From positions 1 through 33,509 of the forward strand of contig JBBINX010000014.1 in assembly GCA_037443685.1 (NCBI GenBank): a DNA stretch of 33,509 bases. Reading direction: 5' to 3'. The first letter of the stretch is position 1, and each line of letters opens with the position of its first letter. Made by a program: the position numbers and the translations under genes. Source of the DNA: JAHJRJ01 sp037443685 (GTDB taxonomy: Bacteria; Bacteroidota; Ignavibacteria; UBA10030; BY39). The notes below the pieces were generated by a model. The model did no database searches and was not told where the DNA came from. It was given only the letters and a program-made list of their open reading frames with translations. Shown piece after piece: positions 8,414-16,918 of the stretch.

Positions 8414-9142
8414 TTATTCTCCGCTCCATTTTTTAATCACAGGTACCCCGTCGGTCATTTCACAGTAGGTATAATGTGTTATCCAATCACCGAGATTTAT
8501 ATATATACCATTGTTAATATTCATCAAAGTCGGTTTATGCCGATGTCCCATTATGATGATGTCGTAACCAGCTTCAATTTTTTTTGCCGCCGTATTTTGC
8601 ATTCCGTCTTCTTCACCAAAATGTTTATTGTGAGAATACTTTCGACTAGTCTTAGAAAATTTCCGGGCAATTTTGATTGCTAAATCAGGATGTAATAATT
8701 TAAAAAGTTTAATATTGATTGGGTTACGGAAAACCTTCTTTAGAATCAAATATCCATTATCATTATTTGCTAATCCGTCGCCGTGATGCAGGTAAATTTT
8801 TTTCCCGTCGATATCTACATCGAAAGCCTCGAGATATGTTTTTATCCCAATCTCTTTGGAAAAGAAGTCATTCATCCAGTAGTCGTGATTGCCAGCTAAA
8901 TAATGGATTGTGATATTGTTTTGGACTAAATCATCAAGTTTTGATAGAATTCGATGGAAACCCCTAGGTATCACAGTCTTGTATTCGAACCACGCATCGA
9001 ACAAATCACCGAGTATGTAAATTGAATTTGCATCGTCGGCTATTTTTCCTAAAAAGGAAAGAAGTTTATTTTCTTTTTTCCGTTCTTCCTCTTTTGTGCC
9101 TAACCCTAAATGTGCATCCGATATAAAATATACTTTTGACAT
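8414..9142 (-). CDS. lpxH: UDP-2,3-diacylglucosamine pyrophosphatase (LpxH-type metallophosphoesterase)
   Basis: 242 residues, matching LpxH length. Calcineurin-like metal-binding motifs appear in order: SDAHLG (8-13), GDLFDAWFE (45-53), GNHDYW (84-89), HHGDGLA (about 118-125) and GHRHKP near residue 200. LpxH hydrolyses UDP-2,3-diacylglucosamine to lipid X at the inner membrane, the fourth step of lipid A synthesis. The GDLFDAWFE and GNHDYW forms favour LpxH over generic phosphoesterases. It sits 7 bp after the nDsbD-like gene and 6 bp before the PBP gene. Its presence supports a lipid A-containing Gram-negative host. A related LpxH2-like phosphoesterase of unknown substrate is the main alternative. 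Confidence 0.85.
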   Translation of the reverse strand: MSKVYFISDAHLGLGTKEEERKKENKLLSFLGKIADDANSIYILGDLFDAWFEYKTVIPRGFHRILSKLDDLVQNNITIHYLAGNHDYWMNDFFSKEIGIKTYLEAFDVDIDGKKIYLHHGDGLANNDNGYLILKKVFRNPINIKLFKLLHPDLAIKIARKFSKTSRKYSHNKHFGEEDGMQNTAAKKIEAGYDIIIMGHRHKPTLMNINNGIYINLGDWITHYTYCEMTDGVPVIKKWSGE

Positions 9143-9149
9143 TTAGTTA

Positions 9150-9587
9150 TTATTTTATGATTGAGATATTTAACTGGATTGGTTGTTTAAACCGACTGCA
9201 CCAGCCCTCCGCGTCTGAACAGTAAAAATATACTAATTGCCCTTTTAATATATAAGTGCCGGTTTGGAGGTTTTTTTTAAGTTTGAAGTTTTGTTTCACT
9301 GGTTTTTGGGTGTTTAAATAATCGCCGTCTTTAGTTTTTGGAATTTCAATTTTACCGATGGTTGCATAATCCTTCTCAAGTCGAATTTCTATAGGAGGGT
9401 CGAGGTTTATATATATTCCTTTTTGAGGTTTGAATGTGACTATTAATTGAGCGTTTCCTCCCGATTTGATTTCATTCGGTTTTAGCGTGATTGTTACATC
9501 AACATACTCGTTTTCGCTTCTCTCTGCGTCTGTTTTAGCGAATGATAAAAATGAACACGCAACTATTAGATAAACAAGTATTTTCAT
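9150..9587 (-). CDS. Stand-alone nDsbD-like periplasmic domain protein
   Basis: 145 residues with a signal peptide (MKILVYLIVACSFLSFAKT). The mature part is a predicted all-beta immunoglobulin-like domain resembling the N-terminal domain of the thiol-disulfide interchange protein DsbD: a FKPQKGIYINLDPP segment and a late YFYCSDAEGWC pair with six residues between the cysteines, close to the Cys pair that carries electrons out of DsbD. The membrane and thioredoxin domains of full DsbD are absent here and from the neighbours. It may accept electrons from a DsbD/CcdA-like protein encoded elsewhere, or be a diverged binding domain. It is first in the run with lpxH and the PBP gene. Confidence 0.65.
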   Translation of the reverse strand: MKILVYLIVACSFLSFAKTDAERSENEYVDVTITLKPNEIKSGGNAQLIVTFKPQKGIYINLDPPIEIRLEKDYATIGKIEIPKTKDGDYLNTQKPVKQNFKLKKNLQTGTYILKGQLVYFYCSDAEGWCSRFKQPIQLNISIIK

Positions 9588-9696
9588 AAGAAATGTAAAC
9601 TTTTTATTAATTAACTACCCATTTTTACAAAAAATTAAGGGAAAAAGCAAATGTATTCGTTGTTCGTAAAATTGTTGTTTATTATTTTTTAAGTAA

Positions 9697-10181
9697 TTTT
9701 ATAATTTTATAGTTGAGATTATTAAAATTGATATATGTTTAATATTCTCACCGCTTTTTGCCGCAATATTAGTTGCAAGAGTATTTTCATTTATCCAGAT
9801 GAGTTTCGGGAAACAGGACCATATTGAAGAACTTAACCGCCTCTTTTTTTATTGACAGAGAGTTTTCAAGAATCAATCAAAGATTTACTTCCTCACTAAT
9901 TATTGAACGAAGTAAATCAATTAGTCGAAAAATTTGATAATTTGGAAAGGCTTTTTGGAATCTTTGTATACGATAATCAAAACGATATTTGGGCCACAAC
10001 TTCAGGACTGACAACTAAAATTTCTGAACATCTAGCACAGCAAAAATCTTTATTTGATGAAAACCCAATAAATTTCCCGTTGAAACTTAACATAATACAG
10101 AATGTTTTGTCGCCATTTCCATTAAAGCTGGTCTTTCTTGTGTTTCAACGATTCAAATCTTCTTGCAAGCTACTCATTTGA
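9697..10181 (+). pseudogene. Decayed remnant resembling the N-terminal sensor-like region of a trehalose-6-phosphate synthase (GT20)
   Basis: Joined across two frames the region reads like one protein. The first frame (9697-9854) gives a membrane helix (CLIFSPLFAAILVARVFSF) and then a segment ending ELNRLFFY. Near a run of seven T (9844-9850) the frame shifts to LTESFQESIKDLLPH, a TAA at 9897-9899 interrupts it, and it continues from 9903 as LVEKFDNLERLFGIFVYDNQ and WATTSGLT. From memory, this order (membrane anchor, 'aesLqesv.plL', 'l..lverFgnrerL.G..vYD..g..laaT.gL') matches the N-terminal extension of some bacterial GT20 trehalose-phosphate synthases. No GT20 catalytic part follows. The family match is inference and needs a profile search. 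The 92-codon piece from 9903 is unlikely to be functional alone. Confidence 0.4.
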
Positions 10182-10220
10182 CGCAAGCATCTAGAGTAGT
10201 CGAACGAAGATGTTTCACAT

Positions 10221-11519
10221 CTAAAAAGGAGTTTTCATTACAAAATGGTTATCACTTGATGGTTTTTTTTCACTAACTTTCTGTAGTAACACCAAACCGA
10301 CAAGTATTAACACTCCAACTGAAATTATTGCGATCCGTTGATTTATCTGTGAAGAGATGAAACCGAAAATCAAAGGGCCAATAATTGCCGATGCTTTTCC
10401 GAAGAAGCTGTAAAATCCGAAAAATTCTGTTTTCTTCTCGAGCGGTGTAATCTTTGACATTAAACTTCGGCTTGTAGATTGTGAAGACCCCAACGCAATA
10501 CCGGCTAAAATACCAACAAGATAGAAAAGAATTTTGCCAGTAACAAAGTATGCAACGACAACGATCCCAAGCCATAGGACAAGTGTAGCAGTTAGTGTCT
10601 TTTTCTGTCCAAAGTGGTCTGCAAGTATCCCGAAAATAACTGAGCCGGCGATAGCCGATGTTTGAACCATTGCAAAAAATATTACTATGTCTATAATTTC
10701 TAATTGAAGGGATTCTCTTGCAAAGATAGATGAAAAAATAATAATTGTATTGACTCCATCGATATAAATAAAGTAGGATAGAAGGAACTTCCCGACATTC
10801 TTATGCTTTTCGAATTCTTTAAATGTAGTTTTAATCCGTTGGATGCCAACTTTAATGACGCTGAATTTTTGATTGACTTTTATAGATTTCTCTTTTAGGA
10901 ATAAGAAGAGGGGGATTGAAAAAACAAAGAAAAAACCTGCCGCCAACAAAAAACTATAGCGAATGTTTATAATATTTTCTAAGGAGAAACCTTTTATGAA
11001 AAGGGGGTACGCGACTACTAAAGTAACTAATGACCCGATATAACCCATCGCAAAACCGTAACCTGATACGCGACCATAACTTCGCGGCGTTGTGATTTCG
11101 GGTAAAAACGCATCGTAAAAAACTAACCCGGCTTCAAAACCAATGTTTGCTAATATGAGAAGAAATATTCCCCAAATTATCATCGACTCCGTGATAAAAA
11201 AAAGTCCAGAAGTGGCTACGACACAGATCAAAGTAAAGATGAGCAGGAATCTTTTTTTTTCCGCACTGTAGTCGGCGACGGCGCCAAGGATCGGCGAAAT
11301 AAAAGCTACAATTAGCATCGAAATGCTGAAAGCCAATCCCCACAAGAAATCTCCGTGTTGATTTCCCCTTGCTACAACTTCTTTAAAATAAAGAGGATAA
11401 CTGACCGTTAAAATCAGAACATAAAAAGCGGTGTTTGCAAAATCGAAAAGTGTCCAAACAAAAATTTGTGAGCGGTTAGGAGACTGGTTTATATTTATAT
11501 GAGTGATTTCAGCACTCAT
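10221..11519 (-). CDS. MFS transporter, UMF1/Atg22-like family
   Basis: 432 residues with about 12 predicted transmembrane helices. The N-terminal WTLFDFANTAFYVLILTVSY is the hallmark of the UMF1 (Atg22-like) branch of the major facilitator superfamily. The half-way charged loop (near KHKNVGKF), the AILADHFGQKK-like cytoplasmic loop and the SQSTSRSLMSKITP segment also fit. Substrates of bacterial members are mostly unknown; the yeast relative exports amino acids from the vacuole. Its ATG overlaps the nusB TGA (ATGA), so the two are translationally coupled. A weak start signal elsewhere makes this start convincing. Confidence 0.85.
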   Translation of the reverse strand: MSAEITHININQSPNRSQIFVWTLFDFANTAFYVLILTVSYPLYFKEVVARGNQHGDFLWGLAFSISMLIVAFISPILGAVADYSAEKKRFLLIFTLICVVATSGLFFITESMIIWGIFLLILANIGFEAGLVFYDAFLPEITTPRSYGRVSGYGFAMGYIGSLVTLVVAYPLFIKGFSLENIINIRYSFLLAAGFFFVFSIPLFLFLKEKSIKVNQKFSVIKVGIQRIKTTFKEFEKHKNVGKFLLSYFIYIDGVNTIIIFSSIFARESLQLEIIDIVIFFAMVQTSAIAGSVIFGILADHFGQKKTLTATLVLWLGIVVVAYFVTGKILFYLVGILAGIALGSSQSTSRSLMSKITPLEKKTEFFGFYSFFGKASAIIGPLIFGFISSQINQRIAIISVGVLILVGLVLLQKVSEKKPSSDNHFVMKTPF

Positions 11520-12016
11520 GTTTCTTTACTTTTTCGGGGTGTTTTGCTTCCCGGATTTGTCGATGATGAAATTAAACCCCGCCCGAATTTTGTTAACTTC
11601 TTGTCTTTTTCTAATTGCCCGAAAACAGAATCGAGAACACCGTTTATAAATTTGCTGCTTTTATCTGTGCTGTAATTTTTAGCTATCTCGATGGCTTCGT
11701 TAATTGTAACTTTGGGTGGAATTTCGTCGAAATATATCAACTCGCATATTCCAATCCTCAGTAAAAATTTATCTATGACAGCAATTCTGCTGAATTCCCA
11801 GTTGGCAACTTTTGTTTTGATAATTTCATCCAATTCTTCTTGGTGTTGAAGAACCTTATATATTATTTGTTTTGCAAAATCGAAATCGGTTTTCTGATTT
11901 TGTAAATCTGTAAGTATGTTATCGATGAGATAAGTAATCGGTTCTTTTGAAATTTCGTGAGCGTATAAAACCTGCAATACTTTTTCTCTTATTGCGCGTC
12001 TTCTAAATGTTACCAT
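11516..12016 (-). CDS. nusB: Transcription antitermination factor NusB
   Basis: 166 residues, slightly longer than E. coli NusB because of a polar C-terminal tail (about 20 residues, SSTNPGSKTPRKSKET). The N-terminal RRAIREKVLQVLYAHEIS helix and the C-terminal RIGICELIYFDEIPPKVT and INEAIEIAKNY..KSSKFINGVLD motifs are characteristic. NusB binds boxA RNA with NusE/S10 and keeps RNA polymerase processive through rRNA operons. It overlaps the MFS gene by 4 nt. On its upstream side a strong terminator separates it from leucine dehydrogenase, so its promoter must lie in 12017-12043. Confidence 0.92.
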   Translation of the reverse strand: MVTFRRRAIREKVLQVLYAHEISKEPITYLIDNILTDLQNQKTDFDFAKQIIYKVLQHQEELDEIIKTKVANWEFSRIAVIDKFLLRIGICELIYFDEIPPKVTINEAIEIAKNYSTDKSSKFINGVLDSVFGQLEKDKKLTKFGRGLISSSTNPGSKTPRKSKET

Positions 12017-12043
12017 TAAAATATTTCTTAATATAATATTATT

Positions 12044-12079
12044 GAAAAATACAAGAGGCGCTTTGATAGCGCCCCTTGT
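12044..12079 (-). terminator. Rho-independent terminator after leucine dehydrogenase
   Basis: Read on the minus strand, ACAAGGGGCGCT pairs with AGCGCCTCTTGT (12 bp, one G-U pair) around a 5-nt loop and is followed by ATTTTTC. Stem arms are 12051-12062 and 12068-12079; the U-run is 12044-12050. It lies 8 bp after the stop of the dehydrogenase gene and in the correct orientation for it. Confidence 0.88.
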
Positions 12080-12087
12080 TTGATAGG

Positions 12088-13197
12088 TTATATAGCTATC
12101 TCACCGAATCGCCCTGAAAATTCAGATTTACCCGAATAGATTTGGCGAATTTTGCCTATACTGTTTATTCTCTCTTCAGCTAATTTATTAGATGCTTCGT
12201 GTGTCGGAATACGCTCCCTCTTGGCTATAGTAAGAACTGTGCGAATTGTATCATAAATTTGTCCTGCTTGCTTCATCGCACGCTCGGAATGGTATCCCTC
12301 AAGTTCATTAGCAACATTAATCAAACCGCCCGCATTGATAGCATAATCGGGAGCGTATATAATTTCCTTATCCATCAATATTTTTCCGTGCTTGTTTTCA
12401 TCGGCAAGCTGATTGTTTGCTCCTCCTGCGATTATCTTAAATTTCAATCTATTAATTGTATCGTCATTAATTATTGCACCGAGAGCACAAGGACAGAATA
12501 CATCAGCATCTACATCGTAGATTTTATCGGGATGGACGTATTCGGCTTTAGTCTCTGCAATTATTGCTTTTGCTTTTTCTTCATATATATCTGTAACGTA
12601 AACTTTAGCGCCATCTTTTGCTAAATGATTGCAAACATATTTTGCAACATTTCCTGCCCCTTGGACAGCTACCTTCTTTCCGGCTAAAGAATCGCTGCCG
12701 GTTAATTCTTTCATCGCTGCTTTCATTCCGACGTATACACCATAAGCTGTAAACGGAGAAGGGTCGCCGCTGCCGCCGAGGGCTTTATCAATTCCTGTAA
12801 CGTATTTTGTTTCCATTCTCACATATTCCATATCTTCGACCGAAGTTCCAACATCTTCAGCGGTTATATATCTGCCGGCTAATCCGTCCACAAACCGTCC
12901 GAATGCGCGAAACATTGATTCGTTTTTATCTTTGTGCGGGTCGCCAATAATAACCGCTTTTCCACCGCCCAAATTCAAACCGGCTACAGCTGCTTTATAG
13001 GTCATCCCGCGTGAAAGTCGCAGCACATCTACCAATGCATCTTCATCGGCTGCGTACATCCACATTCGCGTACCCCCTAATGCTGGTCCCAGTGTCGTGT
13101 CGTGGATTCCGATGATCGCACGCAAGTTTGAATCTTTTGAAGAGCAAAATACAACTTGCTCGTGGTCTTTTTTTCTAATTTGATCAAATATGCTCAT
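12088..13197 (-). CDS. Leucine (branched-chain amino acid) dehydrogenase
   Basis: A 369-residue NAD-dependent amino acid dehydrogenase of the Glu/Leu/Phe/Val family that deaminates L-leucine and related amino acids to 2-oxoacids. The substrate domain has IGIHDTTLGPALGGTRMW and GLNLGGGKAV, with the catalytic Lys at about 80; AEDVGTSVEDM follows, and the NAD-binding motif is GAGNVA (180-185). GLNLGGGKAVI and the length favour leucine/valine over phenylalanine dehydrogenase, but one residue can switch specificity. I chose the ATG at 13197 over the upstream ATG at 13239 because AGGAG lies 8 nt before it and the longer form adds a lysine-rich tail that overlaps the ABC gene further. It ends with an intrinsic terminator. 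Confidence 0.88.
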   Translation of the reverse strand: MSIFDQIRKKDHEQVVFCSSKDSNLRAIIGIHDTTLGPALGGTRMWMYAADEDALVDVLRLSRGMTYKAAVAGLNLGGGKAVIIGDPHKDKNESMFRAFGRFVDGLAGRYITAEDVGTSVEDMEYVRMETKYVTGIDKALGGSGDPSPFTAYGVYVGMKAAMKELTGSDSLAGKKVAVQGAGNVAKYVCNHLAKDGAKVYVTDIYEEKAKAIIAETKAEYVHPDKIYDVDADVFCPCALGAIINDDTINRLKFKIIAGGANNQLADENKHGKILMDKEIIYAPDYAINAGGLINVANELEGYHSERAMKQAGQIYDTIRTVLTIAKRERIPTHEASNKLAEERINSIGKIRQIYSGKSEFSGRFGEIAI

Positions 13198-14047
13198 AAA
13201 TTTCTCCTTTTTGTTTTTGGGTTTCTGTGTTGTATACATAATTTGTGTCCGGAATTATCGTGATTCGCGGAGAATTAGTTACTGGATGCGGATCGATTAT
13301 TACTTCTGTTCCGAACACCATTTTAATATTCATTTCATTCAATACCGTGTTTGGAGTTCCGTGGGCAAGAACCTTGCCGCTGTCGAGCAACAAGATTTCG
13401 TCGCTATAAATTGAAGCTAAATTAAAATCGTGAAATACTGATACTACTGAAATTGATTTTTCGTTTACAATCTTTTTAATAAGTGCTAGTATCTCGATCT
13501 GGTGTCTTAAGTCGAGGTGCGTATTTGGTTCGTCCAAAACTAAGATTGGACATTGCTGAGCCAATGCACGGGCTAAGAAAACACGCTGTAATTCTCCTCC
13601 CGACAACTCACCGACAGGTTTTGATCGCAACCGAGAAACATCAACTTTTTCCATGACGTCCTCAACTATCTGTATATCAGTAAAGTTCTCAAATCCAACT
13701 CCTTTAATATGAGGTGACCTTCCCATAAGTACAACTTCGAATACGGTGTACGGAAATACAAGAGAGTGTACTTGGGGTACGAATGCTATCAGTCGCGATA
13801 ATTCTTTTCTGGATATTTTTATATAATCTTTATCGAAAATTTTGACACTTCCTCTGTCCGGAAGAAGAATTCTATCTATGATTCGAAGAAGCGTAGATTT
13901 ACCCGAACCGTTGGGTCCTAGAATGCTCAAAAATGTTCCACTTTTCAATGCAAAGGAAATATTTTTAAGCGAGAAAAAAATATTTTCTCGAACCGAATGA
14001 CGCTGAGGATAACTGAAAGAAATATTTTCAACATCGACACTGAGCAT
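13184..14047 (-). CDS. ABC transporter ATP-binding protein, FecE/BtuD-like
   Basis: 287 residues. Walker A is GPNGSGKS (about 44-51), the signature LSGGELQR, Walker B ILVLDEP followed by NTHLDLRHQIE and the H-loop VFHDFNLA. The D-loop form and overall order match ATPases of iron-siderophore, haem and cobalamin importers. No permease or binding-protein gene is adjacent, which is unusual for this class; the neighbours are fbp and leucine dehydrogenase. The 3' end overlaps the dehydrogenase start by 14 nt. It could serve a permease encoded elsewhere. Confidence 0.85.
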   Translation of the reverse strand: MLSVDVENISFSYPQRHSVRENIFFSLKNISFALKSGTFLSILGPNGSGKSTLLRIIDRILLPDRGSVKIFDKDYIKISRKELSRLIAFVPQVHSLVFPYTVFEVVLMGRSPHIKGVGFENFTDIQIVEDVMEKVDVSRLRSKPVGELSGGELQRVFLARALAQQCPILVLDEPNTHLDLRHQIEILALIKKIVNEKSISVVSVFHDFNLASIYSDEILLLDSGKVLAHGTPNTVLNEMNIKMVFGTEVIIDPHPVTNSPRITIIPDTNYVYNTETQKQKGEIYEHI

Positions 14048-14051
14048 TCAA

Positions 14052-15062
14052 TTAACGTTTACCAGATAAAAATTCTTCGCAGAAAGTAACATTAATTGGA
14101 CTTCCGATGAAGATAGGAATTTGTTGATGCAAGGACGTGGGTTTTACGTCAAGAATACGTTGAAAACCGTTGCTCGCCCTGCCTCCGGCCTGTTCAACCA
14201 CGAAAGCCATCGGGTTACATTCATACATTAACCTGAGTTTACCGTTTGGGTTCTTCTTATCTGCGGGGTAGAAAAATATTCCACCGTAAAGTAAGGTCCG
14301 GTGAATATCTCCCACCATCGTGCCAATATATCTGAGCGAATGAGGATGATCGGGTTTGCCGTTAATTTCTTTGAGGTATTGAATGTACTTCTTTATCCTG
14401 TCGTCCCACAAATTAAAATTTCCCTCATTAACGCTGTAAGTTTTACCTCGTTGAGGAATCCGGATGTTTTCGTGTGAGAGGAGGAATTCACCGACTGAAG
14501 GATCGAGCGTAAATCCGTGAACACCTCGACCAGTTGTATAAACAAACATTGTACTCGTTCCATATACTATGTAACCTGCTGCAACTTGTCTGTATCCCGG
14601 TTGTAAACAATCTTCCAGAGTGCCGTGACCCGAATCTGTTACACGTTTAAATATACTGAAAATTGTACCGATGGTAATATTAGCATCGATGTTCGAAGAA
14701 CCGTCTAAAGGATCGTAGATCAGGATGTACTTTCCACCCACGTACTTATCGGGTATTTCAATTAAGCCGTTACTCTCTTCCGATGCCATGGCGCATAAGT
14801 GTCCGCTGTAATACATTGTTTTATAGAGAGTTTCATCGGCAAACAAATCTAACTTTTTTAGGATGTCACCTGTAAAATTAATTTGTTCTGTTGTACCGAG
14901 GATATTTACAAGTCCAGCTTTACTCACCTCGCGCCAAATCAGTTTCGCTGCTAATGTTAGTCCAAATAAAACGGCAGTAAATTCACCAGTGGCTTTTGGA
15001 AACGACTCTTCCTCTTCTCGTATAAATCTCTCGAGAGTCATGAATTTGGATTTAGTAATCAT
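14052..15062 (-). CDS. fbp: Fructose-1,6-bisphosphatase class I
   Basis: 336 residues, normal for class I FBPase, the gluconeogenic enzyme that hydrolyses fructose 1,6-bisphosphate to fructose 6-phosphate. The metal-binding motif YDPLDGSSNID is present, as are the sugar-phosphate-binding RYIGTMVGDIHRTL and the ECNPMAFVVEQAGGRAS signature. The start at 15062 (MITKSKF) has a close alternative ATG at 15041 (MTLERFI), where family N-termini usually begin; neither has a good Shine-Dalgarno. It is the first gene of the fbp-ABC-dehydrogenase run and is divergent from etfB. Confidence 0.92.
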   Translation of the reverse strand: MITKSKFMTLERFIREEEESFPKATGEFTAVLFGLTLAAKLIWREVSKAGLVNILGTTEQINFTGDILKKLDLFADETLYKTMYYSGHLCAMASEESNGLIEIPDKYVGGKYILIYDPLDGSSNIDANITIGTIFSIFKRVTDSGHGTLEDCLQPGYRQVAAGYIVYGTSTMFVYTTGRGVHGFTLDPSVGEFLLSHENIRIPQRGKTYSVNEGNFNLWDDRIKKYIQYLKEINGKPDHPHSLRYIGTMVGDIHRTLLYGGIFFYPADKKNPNGKLRLMYECNPMAFVVEQAGGRASNGFQRILDVKPTSLHQQIPIFIGSPINVTFCEEFLSGKR

Positions 15063-15099
15063 ACGTTAATTTAGGAAACTGGATATTAATATGCAAGGT

Positions 15100-15128
15100 T
15101 TGCCTTTTTTTCCTTTTCTCTATATATT
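15100..15128 (+). promoter_or_regulatory. Candidate sigma70-type promoter for etfBA
   Basis: TTGCCT at 15100-15105 and TATATT at 15123-15128 are separated by 17 bp. A T/C-rich spacer follows the -35 element. The etfB start codon is 27 nt further, with an AAAGGA ribosome site just before it. This is the only good match in the 93-bp gap between fbp and etfB. Confidence 0.5.
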
Positions 15129-15155
15129 ACAATTGAAATTAATAAAGGAATTTAA

Positions 15156-15902
15156 ATGAAAATAGTGGTTTGTGTTAATCGCGTCCCCGATACCGAAGCG
15201 AGGATTAAAATCGGCGCTGACGGTAAAAATATAGATAATTCGGGAATTAATTACATACTTAATCCGTATGATGAGATAGCCGTTGAGCAAGGACTACGCC
15301 TAAAGGAAAAGTTTGGCGGAGAGGTTGTTGCAATTTCATTAGGTGGTGAGGCGAATAAAGAAACACTCCGAAAAACTCTTGCGATGGGTGTTGATAAAGC
15401 GATATTGCTTAAGGATGAAATCGACCGTGACACATTTTCTGTCGCAAAAACTCTTTCCGACAATTTAAAAGATATGAATCCCGATATTATTTTATTCGGC
15501 AAACAATCGATTGACTTCGATAACTCACAGCTACACGGGTTAGTTGCAGAAATGCTTAATCTTCCCTCTATATCTGTCGTTGTAAAATTGGAGATTGAGA
15601 ATAATCGAGCTATCTGTGAAAGAGAGATAGAGGGGGGACACGAAAAAGTAGAGAGCCAGCTTCCACTTGTTTTAAGTGTGCAAAAAGGATTATGCGAACC
15701 ACGATACCCGTCATTAAAAGGAATTATGACTGCTAAAACAAAACCCATCGAAGAGAAGCCAGTAATAAGTTATACTAAAAAAGTTGAAATTGTATCCTTG
15801 CGGTTACCTGCTTCAAAGGGTGCAGGGAAGATAGTCGGCACAGAACCTACAGCGGCAAAAGAGTTAGTCCGACTATTACACGAAGAAGCAAAAATGATAT
15901 AG
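15156..15902 (+). CDS. etfB: Electron transfer flavoprotein beta subunit
   Basis: 248 residues. The start KIVVCVNRVPDTEARIKI, the NPYDEIAVEQGLRLKE segment and DIILFGKQSIDFDNSQLHG are standard ETF-beta (FixA) features. With EtfA it accepts electrons from acyl-CoA and other flavin dehydrogenases and passes them on. The form is the 'housekeeping' group I type by length. It is followed by etfA 22 bp downstream, with the dehydrogenase partners not in the window. Confidence 0.92.
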   Translation: MKIVVCVNRVPDTEARIKIGADGKNIDNSGINYILNPYDEIAVEQGLRLKEKFGGEVVAISLGGEANKETLRKTLAMGVDKAILLKDEIDRDTFSVAKTLSDNLKDMNPDIILFGKQSIDFDNSQLHGLVAEMLNLPSISVVVKLEIENNRAICEREIEGGHEKVESQLPLVLSVQKGLCEPRYPSLKGIMTAKTKPIEEKPVISYTKKVEIVSLRLPASKGAGKIVGTEPTAAKELVRLLHEEAKMI

Positions 15903-15924
15903 AATTCTAAAAAAGAAAAAAAGT

Positions 15925-16899
15925 ATGAAAATATTAGCATTTGCAGAACAAAGAGATGGAAAATTCAAAAAAACAGCTTACGAGGTTACGAGGGCCGCTC
16001 GGGAAATTACTGACAAACTCAATGCTGAACTTGTAACTTTGGTAGTAGGAAGTGGAATCGAGCAGATGTCAACTGAACTCGGTGGTTTTGGTTCTACGAG
16101 AGTTGTCGCTGTGGACGACAAGCGACTTATGTACTATTCTACTACAGCATACGCAAAGATAGTTGCCGAGGTTGCGAAGAAAGAAAATGTGTCTGTCATA
16201 TTTTTTCCAGCATCTCAAATGGGTAAAGATATAGCACCGAGGGTATCGGCTAAACTTGAGGCTGGAGTATCGGCAGATTGTGTTTCATTAAAAATAGAGA
16301 ATGGAGAAATTATTGCATCCAGACCGATATTTGCTGGAAAAGTAATTAGCGATGTTAAAATCCTCAGCGATATTAAAATTTTCACACTCAGACCGAATGT
16401 ATTTACAGCCGGGGCAAGCAATCGAAATCAAGCGAGTGTTGAAAAATTTACAGTTGAATTAAGTGAAGCGGATTTTACTGCTAAAGCTGTCGAGACAAAA
16501 GTTGCAATCGGAAGACCCGATGTTACAGAAGCCAGTATAATAGTTTCGGGTGGAAGAGGAATGAAGAGTCCTGAGAACTTTAAATTAATAGAAGATTTAG
16601 CCGATGTACTTGGTGCGGGAGTCGGTGTCTCACGCGCGGTTGTTGATTCGAATTGGCGCCCACACGACGAACAAGTAGGACAAACAGGTAAAACCGTTTC
16701 TCCTAATTTATATATAGCATGTGGTATCTCTGGGGCGATACAACATTTAGCTGGTATGTCGTCTTCAAAATGTATCGTTGCTATAAATAAAGATAAAGAT
16801 GCACCAATATTTCAAATTGCTGATTATGGGATAGTAGCAGATGCGATAGAAACACTTCCATTATTGACTCAAGAAATGAAAATTTTACTAAGTAAATAA
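15925..16899 (+). CDS. etfA: Electron transfer flavoprotein alpha subunit
   Basis: 324 residues. The C-terminal FAD-binding domain is clear: VSGGRGMKSPENF, GAGVGVSRAVVDSNW, QVGQTGKTVSPNLYIACGISGA and a final NKDKDAPIFQIADYGIV. The N-terminal half has the KDIAPRVSAKLEAG motif. It forms a heterodimer with EtfB, carrying the FAD. No ferredoxin-like N-terminal extension or fused dehydrogenase is present, so bifurcation is not indicated by the domain set alone. Confidence 0.93.
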   Translation: MKILAFAEQRDGKFKKTAYEVTRAAREITDKLNAELVTLVVGSGIEQMSTELGGFGSTRVVAVDDKRLMYYSTTAYAKIVAEVAKKENVSVIFFPASQMGKDIAPRVSAKLEAGVSADCVSLKIENGEIIASRPIFAGKVISDVKILSDIKIFTLRPNVFTAGASNRNQASVEKFTVELSEADFTAKAVETKVAIGRPDVTEASIIVSGGRGMKSPENFKLIEDLADVLGAGVGVSRAVVDSNWRPHDEQVGQTGKTVSPNLYIACGISGAIQHLAGMSSSKCIVAINKDKDAPIFQIADYGIVADAIETLPLLTQEMKILLSK

Positions 16900-16918
16900 A
16901 TATCAGAACAACGAATAA

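Noticed and set aside
9903..10181. 92-codon ORF as an intact gene
   Set aside because: The matching reading continues upstream across a stop and a frameshift; it reads as a fragment of a broken longer gene.
12199..12624. 141-codon plus-strand ORF inside leucine dehydrogenase
   Set aside because: Shadow of a clearly conserved enzyme on the other strand; Cys/Asn/Ile-rich with no domain.
15156..16899. Electron-bifurcating ETF
   Set aside because: No fused or adjacent dehydrogenase, ferredoxin or FixC/FixX genes are present; the subunits look like ordinary EtfBA.
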